From: Mucilaginibacter auburnensis
Lineage (GTDB): Bacteria > Bacteroidota > Bacteroidia > Sphingobacteriales > Sphingobacteriaceae
Assembly: GCF_002797815.1 (NCBI RefSeq)
Contig: NZ_PGFJ01000002.1
Coordinates: 992,001-1,056,000, forward strand
Length of the DNA stretch: 64,000 nt
Reading direction: 5' to 3'
Shown: positions 34,398-42,574 of the stretch, in pieces
Numbering within the stretch: the first letter of the stretch is position 1
Layout of the letters: each line of letters begins with the position of its first letter
Notes under the pieces: generated by a model
Database searches by the model: none
What the model was told of the DNA's origin: nothing
Seen by the model: the letters and a program-made list of their open reading frames with translations, nothing else
Program-made: the position numbers and the translations under genes

Positions 34398-35861
34398 ATG
34401 AAAAAAAGTAACGCCGGTAACCAGCAAGCCAAACGACTGTTTTATAAGTGGCACCGAGTATTGGGCTTAATTGCATTAATACCGGTTATGGCATGGACCA
34501 TCAGCGGGTTATCGCACCCGTTGATGTCTAACTGGTTGCGTCCATCTATTCCTAAAGAAGTTTTTGTACCCGGAACCCAGGACAAGATAGCCCCAAAAAT
34601 TTCTTTGCATGAGGTATTGGCGAAGAATGGCGTTTCAGAACTTCGAAACTTTAGTCTGATACAATTCAGCAAGGGAGCGTATTACCAGGTATTGGACAAA
34701 GACAGCGTTTACAATTATTATTCGGCCAATGATGGCAGTTTACTACCTGATGGCGATAAGCTTTATGCCGAATATCTTGCCCGTTACTTTATGCAGGATA
34801 GCACCTCTGCAATAAAAGAGATGCATGTTCAGAAAAGTTTTGATAGCCACTACCAGCCCATTAACCGTTTGCTACCTGTTTGGAAAGTTACTTTTGACCG
34901 CCCCGGCGGTATGGATGTGTATGTTGAGACCGCGCAAAGCAGGTTAGGCACATTTAACAACAACACCAGGAAGTTTTTCCTGGTGTTGTTTGAGCAGCTG
35001 CACACCTGGAGCTTTTTAGCGGCTATTGGTGGTGAGCAGTTCAGGTTGATATTTATGTTATGCGTTGTGGGGGTAATGTTCTTATCGCTGTTAAGTGGTG
35101 TTACTGTTTATGGCCTTTTATGGAAGAAGTTTAAAGAAGTAAGGCAGAAAAGGCAAAACAATGACAAGCGGTTTATCCATCGCTACCACAGGCAACTGGG
35201 GCTCATCATGTCATTCCTTATGCTGACTTTTACCATAAGCGCTGCTTTTCACTTGTACATTACATTGTATAACTTAAAGGGCGAGAGCAAAGCCTACAGC
35301 CAACTAATAAAAGCAAGCGATTTGAAACTGAGCAACTTTAACCTGCCTGTTGCAGATAGCACCATATTCCGTACCGGGCTGGCAGAATTTGATGGTAAAA
35401 GCTACTATCAAATTCTTAATAACAAAAAGCAGATTGTATATATTAACGTGAACACAGGTGAGGAGTTAACGGATGGTGATCAAGCCTATGCACGCTTTTT
35501 GGCTTCTTATTATAAAACCTTTGGCGAACAAAAGAGAAAAGAAAAAGTATACGGAAAAACTGAGGTTACTCCGGTTAAACAATTCACAAACGATTACGGC
35601 TTCATTAATAAGCGGCTGCCTGTTGAAAAAGTTAGCTATCCTAACGATGGTGACTGGTACATTGAAACTACATCAGCAAAGCTGGCAACCAAAGTTGATG
35701 GTTTGGACCGCGCCGAAGGTTTAACTTTTATCTTCCTGCATAAATTTTTTTGGATGACCTGGGCCGGAAAAGATGTGCGCGATATAGTGAGCATGCTGGC
35801 AGCACTGGGCATTTTAGTAGTATCTTTGCTGGGCTTTACGGCCTTTATCAAAAACAAATAA
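34398..35861 (+). CDS. PepSY-domain inner-membrane protein
   Basis: 487 residues, 4 bases after the receptor gene. Helix 1 (about 18-35, WHRVLGLIALIPVMAWTISG), a periplasmic PepSY-type part, helices at about 213-240, 265-290 and a final one near 470. This PepSY_TM layout occurs in reductases that act on ferric siderophores or other metal complexes brought in by a TonB receptor. Several periplasmic histidines are present, for example HTWSFLA and HRYHRQLG, which may bind haem. The reductase role is inferred. Confidence 0.85.
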   Translation: MKKSNAGNQQAKRLFYKWHRVLGLIALIPVMAWTISGLSHPLMSNWLRPSIPKEVFVPGTQDKIAPKISLHEVLAKNGVSELRNFSLIQFSKGAYYQVLDKDSVYNYYSANDGSLLPDGDKLYAEYLARYFMQDSTSAIKEMHVQKSFDSHYQPINRLLPVWKVTFDRPGGMDVYVETAQSRLGTFNNNTRKFFLVLFEQLHTWSFLAAIGGEQFRLIFMLCVVGVMFLSLLSGVTVYGLLWKKFKEVRQKRQNNDKRFIHRYHRQLGLIMSFLMLTFTISAAFHLYITLYNLKGESKAYSQLIKASDLKLSNFNLPVADSTIFRTGLAEFDGKSYYQILNNKKQIVYINVNTGEELTDGDQAYARFLASYYKTFGEQKRKEKVYGKTEVTPVKQFTNDYGFINKRLPVEKVSYPNDGDWYIETTSAKLATKVDGLDRAEGLTFIFLHKFFWMTWAGKDVRDIVSMLAALGILVVSLLGFTAFIKNK

Positions 35862-35862
35862 T

Positions 35863-36066
35863 ATGATCAAAAATATAACCGCGGGATTAGCTTTTGCACT
35901 ATTAGGCTTAACCGCCTGCAGCGGACCGGCAGAGAAAAAAGCACCTGTCAAAAAATACAAGTACGTATGCACCATGCATCCTGAAATTGGCGCCGATAAG
36001 CCCGGCACCTGTTCCAAATGCGGCATGGATTTGGTAGAACGCGACACTACCGAAGACGCTAAATAA
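35863..36066 (+). CDS. Heavy-metal-binding-domain (HMBD) lipoprotein
   Basis: 67 residues. A lipobox with cysteine near residue 19 (LTAC) is followed by a compact HMBD domain: YVCTMHPEIGADKPGTCSKCGMDL. The CTMHP and CxxCGMDL elements are diagnostic of heavy-metal-binding modules found in copper-handling proteins. It lies one base after the PepSY gene, so it is translated from the same mRNA as the receptor pair. Confidence 0.9.
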   Translation: MIKNITAGLAFALLGLTACSGPAEKKAPVKKYKYVCTMHPEIGADKPGTCSKCGMDLVERDTTEDAK

Positions 36067-36098
36067 AAAATGCCTGCCGGAATCGGCAGGCATTTTTT
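36065..36098. terminator. Bidirectional terminator
   Basis: AAAAAATGCCTGCCG pairs perfectly with CGGCAGGCATTTTTT around GAAT. It serves both the HMBD gene (+) and the convergent DinB gene (-). Confidence 0.9.
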
Positions 36099-36099
36099 A

Positions 36100-36597
36100 T
36101 TATTTGCCCATTTCGTCGGCACTTGGACCGTAAGATCCGGGAATAGGAATGTTTAGCAGGCGCAGAAAAACGCCCAGTTGTGCCCGGTGGTGTATAATCT
36201 GAGCAATACACATTCGTAGGGTTTCGTATTTATTTCTGTCAACCAGAATTTGTTCTCCATGGCGCAGCAACCAGCGCTTTTCAAGGTCTGCTTCGCTGAA
36301 ATTTTGCAAGTGCGCGCGGCCGTCTGCGTATGATTGCTCGAAGAATTCAAGCAGGTCAGTAACGTTATCTATTTTACTTGGTTCATAAGGAGTAGTGGCA
36401 AAATCTAAACCATCAGTAGTAACGGTCATGGTTATCCACGCAGGCAATTCGGCTATGTGGGTAGTAAGCTGCTGCAGGTTCATGCTTTTTGGATGCGGCC
36501 TCCAGTCAAACTTATCTTGCGGAACTATTTTTAGGAATTTACGGGTGATTTGAGCTTCCTGCTCAATTTCATTCAAAAGGTTTTCAATGATTGTCAT
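36100..36597 (-). CDS. DinB-family four-helix protein
   Basis: A 165-residue DinB-superfamily protein. Metal-ligand histidines are visible as TTHIAEL (about residue 46) and the C-terminal IAQIIHHRAQLGVFLRLL (about 140-157). The pattern KFDWRPHPKSMNL is family-typical. Members bind a divalent metal; many are thiol-dependent enzymes with unknown substrate. It is the last gene that can be assigned to the host before the prophage. Confidence 0.85.
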   Translation of the reverse strand: MTIIENLLNEIEQEAQITRKFLKIVPQDKFDWRPHPKSMNLQQLTTHIAELPAWITMTVTTDGLDFATTPYEPSKIDNVTDLLEFFEQSYADGRAHLQNFSEADLEKRWLLRHGEQILVDRNKYETLRMCIAQIIHHRAQLGVFLRLLNIPIPGSYGPSADEMGK

Positions 36598-36689
36598 GGT
36601 TTGTTTGTTTTTGTTGATACAAAGAAACCATGAGGTGGTGACAGCCCTATGTCAGCAGGTTTTATAGCGATGAAAATATTTTTGTTTTC

Positions 36690-37055
36690 TTATCCTGCGG
36701 CTTTGCGCTCTTCGTCCCGGGAACCTTTCAGTTCCTTAATTTCCAGTTCAAAAGCGCGCATACGGGCATGTAGGATATCTACCTCCGTACGCATCATCTG
36801 TATTTCTGTAATAAGTTTGGCCGATTCCGGTTTGTTGATGTTCTTGTCGCCGGTACCCAATATCAACCACTCGGGAGAATAGCGTAACTGAAGGCACAAT
36901 TTGCGGATGAGGTAGTAGCTCACCTCCTGTTTTTTATTGATAACCTTGCTGATAAAGCCTTGGTCTACATTAATGGCATTAGCCAACGCCAGTTGCCCAC
37001 CGTGCTCTTTAACTATAATTTTGATACGTTTTACTATACCCTCGTCAGACAACAT
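36690..37055 (-). CDS. Phage-type HTH regulator with coiled-coil tail
   Basis: 121 residues. A helix-turn-helix (about 10-55, GGQLALANAINVDQGFISKVINKK) is followed by a short WLILGTGDK linker and a C-terminal coiled coil (about 75-110). The layout resembles small phage repressors or antirepressor partners that dimerise by coiled coil. It lies at the left border of the prophage, on the same strand as the S24 repressor. Confidence 0.75.
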   Translation of the reverse strand: MLSDEGIVKRIKIIVKEHGGQLALANAINVDQGFISKVINKKQEVSYYLIRKLCLQLRYSPEWLILGTGDKNINKPESAKLITEIQMMRTEVDILHARMRAFELEIKELKGSRDEERKAAG

Positions 37056-37120
37056 ATGCCTGCAATTATAAACAATGTATATCCAAAACCGAAATACATC
37101 TTATATCATAGAACGTGAAT

Positions 37121-37462
37121 TTACAGCTTGCTTGTTTTAAGTTGTAATTGCTGTAGCCTGTCATTATAATCGCGAAGACCAATCTTTTTATCGGCGTAAG
37201 CCGTTTCAAGTGTTTCCAACTCTTGTATCAGTTGCAGCTTTTTACCGTTGGGTTCGCCCTCGGTTCTAACGCCATTATCATATAAACTGCCATAAATATT
37301 ATTCAGTTTACGTTCAACCGATTGTATCATTAATAATGACGGCGCTTTTTCGGCTTCCATTACAAATGCATTTAGCTTGTTTTTTTGCTTTTTGTGGTTA
37401 AAAACAATTATGGCAGTAACAACAAAACCACCTGCTATAAAATAAAGTATTAAATCATTCAT
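37121..37462 (-). CDS. Single-pass membrane protein, possible SHOCT-like tail
   Basis: 113 residues with an N-terminal membrane helix (about 3-21) and a charged cytosolic part. The C-terminal segment LETAYADKKIGLRDYNDRLQQL resembles a SHOCT motif, found in proteins whose role is mostly unknown. In a lysogeny region it could be a superinfection-exclusion protein, but that is only position-based. Confidence 0.55.
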   Translation of the reverse strand: MNDLILYFIAGGFVVTAIIVFNHKKQKNKLNAFVMEAEKAPSLLMIQSVERKLNNIYGSLYDNGVRTEGEPNGKKLQLIQELETLETAYADKKIGLRDYNDRLQQLQLKTSKL

Positions 37463-37525
37463 ACTGTTTAAGTTAATGGGGTATTAAAAACCGGTTACGA
37501 TATTATTAAAATAATAAATATAAAA

Positions 37526-37557
37526 AAATAGCCGGCAAGAATACTTGCCGGCTATTT
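37526..37557 (-). terminator. Terminator of the S24 repressor gene
   Basis: AAATAGCCGGCAAG pairs perfectly with CTTGCCGGCTATTT around AATA. On the minus strand it is followed by T-rich sequence. Confidence 0.8.
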
Positions 37558-37603
37558 AGCCATAATTAACTTATTAACAACGAGTAATGAAATCAATACA
37601 CTA

Positions 37604-38290
37604 CTAATGGTTGTGCTTTTTATGAATATCCTTTACCAAACACAATTTCTTTATCTCGTCAATCTTTATAACAAATGGCGCGTACTTAAGGCGGTTGCCT
37701 ATCATCTCTGTAACATTGTCTGAGTGCGCTATTACCTCATCCGGACTGTTACCGGCTAATAATCTTTTATACATGCGGTAATCGCCCCATTCAATATAAT
37801 ATACCTCGCCTGGCAGTATCTTCTTATCGTGGATGATCTTTAAGGCTACCCAACAACCGTTCTCTAAATAAGGATACATGGAGTGCCCCCAAACCGGTAG
37901 CGCAAAGTCGCAGTCCTCAATACCGGGAAAATTCATTCTGCCCACCGCCTGCTTGTCGTTTATATCATTATAAACCTCCACACCCGATGCTGTTACAGAA
38001 ACCTCAAACATTGGAATGCCGCCACCCATTACAGCTACTGGCTGTGCAGTTGTTCCATTATCCAGGTAATCTTTAAAATATTCTTTAAATACCTTGAATT
38101 TTTCAGGATCTATATTCTGCCTGCTTTTAATTATTTCTGTAATAGAGCTGGTAGAATTAAATCCAAGTATCTCGGCCAGCTGCGCATTGCCTGTAAATGC
38201 CTTTCCCTTTAACTGGTTATACAGAATTATGAATTCCAATGTTTCCGGTCTTACGGTTTTGATTTTGTTGGGCTTGTCTTTGGTTTCCAT
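37604..38290 (-). CDS. Prophage CI/LexA-like S24 repressor
   Basis: 228 residues. The N-terminal HTH (about 15-75, AQLAEILGFNSTSSITEIIKSRQN) is followed by a C-terminal S24 peptidase domain with Ser137 in WGHSMYPYLENG and Lys175 in YRMYKRLL, the LexA-type self-cleavage dyad. This predicts RecA-stimulated inactivation and SOS induction of the prophage. It is transcribed away from the late genes, and a promoter and repeated ATACAG words lie in the divergent space. Confidence 0.9.
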   Translation of the reverse strand: METKDKPNKIKTVRPETLEFIILYNQLKGKAFTGNAQLAEILGFNSTSSITEIIKSRQNIDPEKFKVFKEYFKDYLDNGTTAQPVAVMGGGIPMFEVSVTASGVEVYNDINDKQAVGRMNFPGIEDCDFALPVWGHSMYPYLENGCWVALKIIHDKKILPGEVYYIEWGDYRMYKRLLAGNSPDEVIAHSDNVTEMIGNRLKYAPFVIKIDEIKKLCLVKDIHKKHNH

Positions 38291-38341
38291 AAATGTTAAT
38301 AATTTTCTGAATTATTTCTTTAAATAAAGATATTTCTTTTC

Positions 38342-38412
38342 TATATTTGTATCACAACACAGCAATAATACAGCATATATTTTATAAATACAAATTTTAT
38401 ACAGAAATACAG
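38342..38412 (+). promoter_or_regulatory. Prophage rightward promoter and candidate repressor operators
   Basis: TATATTTG (38342-38349) is a perfect -7 box. Downstream are ATACAG at 38368-38373, 38399-38404 and 38407-38412 and ATACAA at 38388-38393. The region is AT-rich and divides the repressor from the first rightward genes. Confidence 0.45.
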
Positions 38413-38484
38413 AATAAATGAACTTACCGCCTTAAAAAATGACTACCTCAAAACTACCCTTTAAAACATTTTTAATACCTTATT

Positions 38485-38661
38485 ATGTACCTTATCTATT
38501 CTGCACTTCAAAATCAGGCATCGCCTGATTCGAATGAACGAAACGTTCAGGAAAAGCAACTGCGTTATGAAGCTTATCGCGCAGTTTGCGAAAAGTACCG
38601 GCATGAGATTGCCGCGATACAGAAATATCTGCCCAACTGGAAACCGCGATTTGAGCAGTAA
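38485..38661 (+). CDS. Small phage protein (58 residues)
   Basis: A 58-residue frame from ATG 38485 to TAA 38661. It encodes an amphipathic, charged sequence with an N-terminal MYLIYSALQN, central helix VQEKQLRYEAYRAVCEKYRHEIAAIQ and a YLPNWKPRF end. Codon use and composition match the neighbours, and homologous small helical proteins are common in phage early regions. It follows the divergent promoter, so it is the first rightward gene. Function unknown. Confidence 0.6.
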   Translation: MYLIYSALQNQASPDSNERNVQEKQLRYEAYRAVCEKYRHEIAAIQKYLPNWKPRFEQ

Positions 38662-38716
38662 ACTCACATAAACCAAACCGGCCCCGCGCCTGCGGGGCTT
38701 TAATTACTTATTGAAA

Positions 38717-39142
38717 ATGATTAAGATCTCGCAAAAAACGAAAGACGCGATATGGTGGATGATCATATCGGTAGATTACAATTACAGCCGCATTAGTATA
38801 GCCGACCATGAACTGGGCGAAGATGCACTGACGTTGTGGCTGGAAGACAAGCACGACTTTAAAAACACTTTAGAGGAATGCCTGGAACTAAACATACCCT
38901 TTAAACAGCTGGCTAAAGTAATAAGAGCCGAAGGCTTAAACAGCTATGAAGGAACCAAAATTCACCCGCGCAAAGGCTTTATTTATAAAACCCGCATTGA
39001 AATAAACGAACCCATCCGTTGGTATAAAGAGGATGCAACTTTAACAGAGCAGCAATGGTTACGTGAAACGGTTGTTAAAATCTTACTTACACAGTTAGTG
39101 GAGAATGAAGTGGCTGACACAGAAATTAAATATGCCATTTAA
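38717..39142 (+). CDS. Phage protein of unknown function
   Basis: 141 residues from the ATG at 38717; a TTG at 38711 is in frame just upstream. It begins IKISQKTKDAIWWMIISVDYNYSRI and ends with helical QQWLRETVVKILLTQLVENEV. There is no membrane segment or known motif. Located between the repressor and the packaging genes, it is probably a small early or regulatory protein. Confidence 0.6.
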   Translation: MIKISQKTKDAIWWMIISVDYNYSRISIADHELGEDALTLWLEDKHDFKNTLEECLELNIPFKQLAKVIRAEGLNSYEGTKIHPRKGFIYKTRIEINEPIRWYKEDATLTEQQWLRETVVKILLTQLVENEVADTEIKYAI

Positions 39143-39200
39143 CATAGTAAACATATTATTATTTTTGTATATTTGTATTCACTGAAAAAGCTTTTAAAAA

Positions 39201-39767
39201 TTACTTTATAAGATTAAATGTGCCGGTAGCACGCTGGTAGGTTGACTTACCCTTGGTGGCAAGTGTAGTATAAAAAGTACCGCGACTGAGTGTACTGTCC
39301 TGCTGGAATTTAATTAGGTAAAGTTTTCCAATATCGCCCGGGCTTATATATTTCGGCAAGGTATATTGAATAGTTCCTTTTTCTTCAGTACTTAACAGCA
39401 ATTGTGTACCTGCTATAGTGGCGTTAGTATCTGGCCGGGCAATACCCGCCGAGCTTATGCCAAAACTCAATGTATGTTCTTTATTGATAGCGGTGATGCC
39501 AAAATATTGCGTACTGTCCAGTTCAACGGTAATAAAAGCAACAGAATCTGTAGCTGCATCAAAGGTATACGTAGAATCGCCTACATTAATTTTTAGCGTG
39601 CCTTTAGTTGCCAGATAAGTACCTGGGCTGTTAACGCTTACAACAGCACTTAAGGAATCTGATTTAACTACCGGTTTTAAACCTACAGGCCGCTCGTCTT
39701 CTTTTTGGCAGGCAGTAAATGCCACAAAAAGAAACATTATATAAGCTATGTGTTTAAATAATTTCAC
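39201..39767 (-). CDS. Lipoprotein of unknown function (likely moron)
   Basis: 188 residues with lipobox FTAC near residue 20, followed by QKEDERP and a beta-rich domain (for example TYLATKGTLKINVGDSTYTF). It is a typical Bacteroidetes surface lipoprotein. It lies opposite to all neighbouring phage genes and is bounded by two TATATTTGTAT copies (39168-39178 and 39891-39901), as a cargo gene might be. A lysogen surface or exclusion role is possible but unproven. Confidence 0.6.
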   Translation of the reverse strand: MKLFKHIAYIMFLFVAFTACQKEDERPVGLKPVVKSDSLSAVVSVNSPGTYLATKGTLKINVGDSTYTFDAATDSVAFITVELDSTQYFGITAINKEHTLSFGISSAGIARPDTNATIAGTQLLLSTEEKGTIQYTLPKYISPGDIGKLYLIKFQQDSTLSRGTFYTTLATKGKSTYQRATGTFNLIK

Positions 39768-39890
39768 CGTGTAAAGTGCAGATAAACAAATATAATGCTA
39801 AATTATTGTCGGTTGTACATTTTAACATTTATTTAACGCTGCGAGTAAAAAATAACAATTAATTTATTTTAAAATGCTAAATATTTTAGC

Positions 39891-39898
39891 TATATTTG
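39891..39898 (+). promoter_or_regulatory. Candidate late promoter of the packaging/tail operon
   Basis: TATATTTG is a perfect -7 box, 41 bases before the terminase small-subunit ATG. The upstream -33 window is TTTT rather than TTTG. Confidence 0.5.
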
Positions 39899-39939
39899 TA
39901 TCTCAATTATGCCAAACGGCAACTAAATCATAAAATCAC

Positions 39940-40395
39940 ATGCCTAAAAAATTATTTAAGAGCGTGGCTGACCTATGCACCCTTGTGGAAGAATACTTTA
40001 AAAGCATTGAGGGTGAATACAGCATGGAGGAAAAGCCGCAAAAAAAATCAGAAGACTCTCCTGCACTACAAAAAGTAACTATCAGGGAGCCTGAACCGGC
40101 AACCATGGCAGGCTTAGCATTGCACCTCGGCTTTAACAGCAGAGACGAGTTTGATAAAATGGAAAAAGCAGGCAAATACTCCGCAACGTTACAACGCGCA
40201 CGTCTCCGCGTAGAGGTAGGTTATGAGAAAAAGCTGCATCAGCAGTCGGCCAGCGGCGCTTTATTCGCTTTAAAAAACATGGGTTGGAATGATAAGCCCG
40301 ACGACAAGCAAGTGCGTTCAAGCACAACCATCGCTATAAAATTAATTGATAGCGGCCCTGCACCTGCATCCAGCGAAAGAGAAGTAGCACTTTGA
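39940..40395 (+). CDS. Terminase small subunit
   Basis: A 151-residue DNA-packaging protein. A central part (about 45-75, TMAGLALHLGFNSRDEFDKME) fits the terminase small-subunit HTH family that recognises the packaging site. A C-terminal helical region ends DKPDDKQVRSSTTIAIKL. It lies 35 bases upstream of the large subunit, as expected. Confidence 0.85.
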   Translation: MPKKLFKSVADLCTLVEEYFKSIEGEYSMEEKPQKKSEDSPALQKVTIREPEPATMAGLALHLGFNSRDEFDKMEKAGKYSATLQRARLRVEVGYEKKLHQQSASGALFALKNMGWNDKPDDKQVRSSTTIAIKLIDSGPAPASSEREVAL

Positions 40396-40430
40396 TCTGC
40401 GCTTAAAAAACAAACATTTAAACTACAAGT

Positions 40431-41657
40431 ATGGCAGCACAGGCATCAATACTGTTCAGGCGCAACTATGCCGCTACGGCTCAGGTGGTGGTCAATCAGG
40501 GCGGTACCAGTTCGGGCAAAACATTTGCCATTGAGCAGGTGCTGTTTTGTAAAGCCTGCGAAACCGGCAATCTGGTTATTACGGTTGTTGGGCAGGATAT
40601 TCCGAACCTAAAAGCGGGCGCGCTCAGAGATGCGCTGAAAATATACAACGACTCAGAAGAGATAAAAAGCGCGGTTAAAAGCTTTAATAAAACCGACCGG
40701 ATATTTGAGTTTCATAATGGCTCTATCATTGAGTTTAAGAGCTATGATAATGATCAGGATGCAAAGTCGGGTAAGCGCGACTACCTTTTCGTTAACGAAG
40801 CAAATGGTATAGACTGGCTGATTTACAGCGAACTTGCTTTACGCACAAGGATAAGGATATTTATTGACTACAACCCCAATACCGCTTTTTGGGTGCACGA
40901 TAATTTGCTGGGTAAACCGGGTGTTGAATTGATCATATCCGACCATCGGCATAATCCTTTTTTGGATGATGCCTCGCGCCAAAAGATTGAGGGGTTAAAA
41001 GATGACGACGAAGAACGTTGGAAAGTTTATGCACGTGGCTTAACCGGCAAAATAAGCGGATTGGTACTAACCAACTGGCACTTATGCGATGCGATACCTG
41101 TTGATGCGAGGTTGTTAGCTGCGGGATTAGACTTTGGCTTTACCAATGATGAAACGGGATGTTTGTTGGTCTATCAAAAATCGGGTGAGTTATGGATAAA
41201 CGAAGTTTTGTATGAAACCGGTCTTACCAATCAGGATGTATCTAAAAGATTGTTGCTGGCCGGGTTAACTAAAAGTCACGAGATAGTAGCAGATTCTGCC
41301 GAACCCAAATCAATTGAAGAATTGAAGCGATTAGGATGGTTTATCAGCGCTGCCAAAAAAGGGCCCGACAGCGTTAAGCACTCTATTGATATTTTAAAGC
41401 GCTACAAGCTCAACATAACCCGCCAAAGCGTCAACCTGCGTAAAGAATTGGAGCGTTATAAATGGCGTACAGATGCCTCGGGCAAGGCCACTAACCAGCC
41501 CGTTGACACCTGGAACCACCTGATCGATCCGCTGCGTTATGTGGCGTTAAACAAATTAAAGGTAAACGCAACAGGCGGAACACGTTCCCGTCTGCCACAC
41601 CTCAACACTAATAATAGCAATAACAACGACCTATTGAACCAAATGATATCAGCATGA
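40431..41657 (+). CDS. terL: Terminase large subunit
   Basis: A 408-residue packaging motor. ATPase Walker A is GGTSSGKT (24-31) and Walker B is DYLFVNEA (117-124). The nuclease domain begins near Asp234 (GLDFGFTND), with further acidic residues at about 283 (ADSAEP) and in the C-terminal DTWNHLIDPLRY block. Length matches the PBSX/terminase_3-like family. Its stop overlaps the next start as ATGA. Confidence 0.95.
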   Translation: MAAQASILFRRNYAATAQVVVNQGGTSSGKTFAIEQVLFCKACETGNLVITVVGQDIPNLKAGALRDALKIYNDSEEIKSAVKSFNKTDRIFEFHNGSIIEFKSYDNDQDAKSGKRDYLFVNEANGIDWLIYSELALRTRIRIFIDYNPNTAFWVHDNLLGKPGVELIISDHRHNPFLDDASRQKIEGLKDDDEERWKVYARGLTGKISGLVLTNWHLCDAIPVDARLLAAGLDFGFTNDETGCLLVYQKSGELWINEVLYETGLTNQDVSKRLLLAGLTKSHEIVADSAEPKSIEELKRLGWFISAAKKGPDSVKHSIDILKRYKLNITRQSVNLRKELERYKWRTDASGKATNQPVDTWNHLIDPLRYVALNKLKVNATGGTRSRLPHLNTNNSNNNDLLNQMISA

Positions 41658-42379
41658 TAGAAAAACCCATATCCACCATTACAGGTAAGATCACCCTGAA
41701 AATACCGTCCACACTGCAGGAATTAACCCTGGGCCAGCTAATGGCTATGCAGGAAAAACCTGAGCTGAATGACCTTGATGCGATCAGTATTTTATCCGGG
41801 ACGCCAACGCAGGAATTACAAAACATAAAAAATGCAGATGATCTGCATGTGTTTGGCGAAGCTGTATTGTCATTAGCTAACCAGCTCAAGTATTTGTACA
41901 ATAGCGACGAAATTCCGGAGCATGTAATATTCCATCATACAACAAAGCCATTGAAGATAAAGGTGATGCATAACCTGTCTGTTGAACCAGCGGGAGCCTT
42001 CCTTGCATCAAAAGACATTATAGCCACCGAGATCAACGAGCACATAAGCAAACATGGCGAAGAAAATTGGCAGGAAAGCTTTAACCCATCGTTAAACGCA
42101 TGCTGCAAGGTGTTGGCCAATTACTTTTACTGCAAAGTTACCAAGGACAGGTATGATGAATATAAGATAGAAGAATTTTGCGAAACCATTAAACAATTGA
42201 GGGTAACGGAGGCGCTGCCCATCGCGAAACATTTTTTTATTTGCTATCCCAGCTTATACAAACGGAGACCAGGCTTTTGGCATCGGCTCCTACCCTTTTG
42301 GAAAAAAAAGCAGGCTTACAAAACTTTGAGCGGTTTAAATACATCAACACCGTTAACTCCCTCGCAGGCGGCGATCTGA
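41654..42379 (+). CDS. Tail assembly chaperone, short (zero-frame) form
   Basis: 241 residues. The N-terminus has ITLKIPSTLQELTLGQLMAMQ, a pattern of phage tail assembly chaperones that bind the tape-measure protein. Near the 3' end the codons read AAA AAA AAG at 42302-42310, which contains the A-AAA-AAG slippery heptamer (42304-42310). A -1 shift there enters a frame open to 42498. This mirrors gpG/gpGT of lambda. The zero-frame tail after the site is only 22 residues. The function call rests on this context and motif. Confidence 0.75.
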   Translation: MIEKPISTITGKITLKIPSTLQELTLGQLMAMQEKPELNDLDAISILSGTPTQELQNIKNADDLHVFGEAVLSLANQLKYLYNSDEIPEHVIFHHTTKPLKIKVMHNLSVEPAGAFLASKDIIATEINEHISKHGEENWQESFNPSLNACCKVLANYFYCKVTKDRYDEYKIEEFCETIKQLRVTEALPIAKHFFICYPSLYKRRPGFWHRLLPFWKKKQAYKTLSGLNTSTPLTPSQAAI

Positions 42380-42498
42380 GCAAATGGGACAATGTTTTGA
42401 ACATGCCCTATGAGCGCGTATTAACCAAACTCCTGCTCAACAAAACCGAAGCCGAATATCAAAAAAGGTATGCAGAGCTGCTACACGCTCAACATTAA
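42304..42498 (+). CDS. -1 frameshift extension of the tail assembly chaperone
   Basis: After a -1 slip at 42304-42310, the frame continues from GCA at 42310 to TAA at 42498, adding 62 residues (starting AGLQNFERFKY and ending YAELLHAQH). The fused product would be about 281 residues. Read alone, the only start for this frame is a TTG at 42241, and no separate promoter is visible, so the frameshift reading is preferred. A simple sequencing indel is less likely because the shift site is an exact heptamer. Confidence 0.6.
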   Translation, partial: KKAGLQNFERFKYINTVNSLAGGDLSKWDNVLNMPYERVLTKLLLNKTEAEYQKRYAELLHAQH

Positions 42499-42574
42499 GG
42501 GCAAACTAAGACTTAACCAAGACCTAATCACTAATCAACCAATCACTAATCAACCAATCACTAATCAACTAACA

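Noticed and set aside
36598-36689. tRNA or att site at the left prophage border
   Set aside because: No cloverleaf and no repeat matching another place in the window were found.
42241-42498. Separate 85-residue gene starting at TTG 42241
   Set aside because: A -1 frameshift from the chaperone at A-AAA-AAG explains the frame better and matches known tail-chaperone architecture.
42470-42574. Upstream extension of the tail-completion gene
   Set aside because: It runs through a 15-bp tandem repeat giving TNQPI repeats and overlaps the chaperone extension; the ATG at 42575 begins a protein-like sequence.
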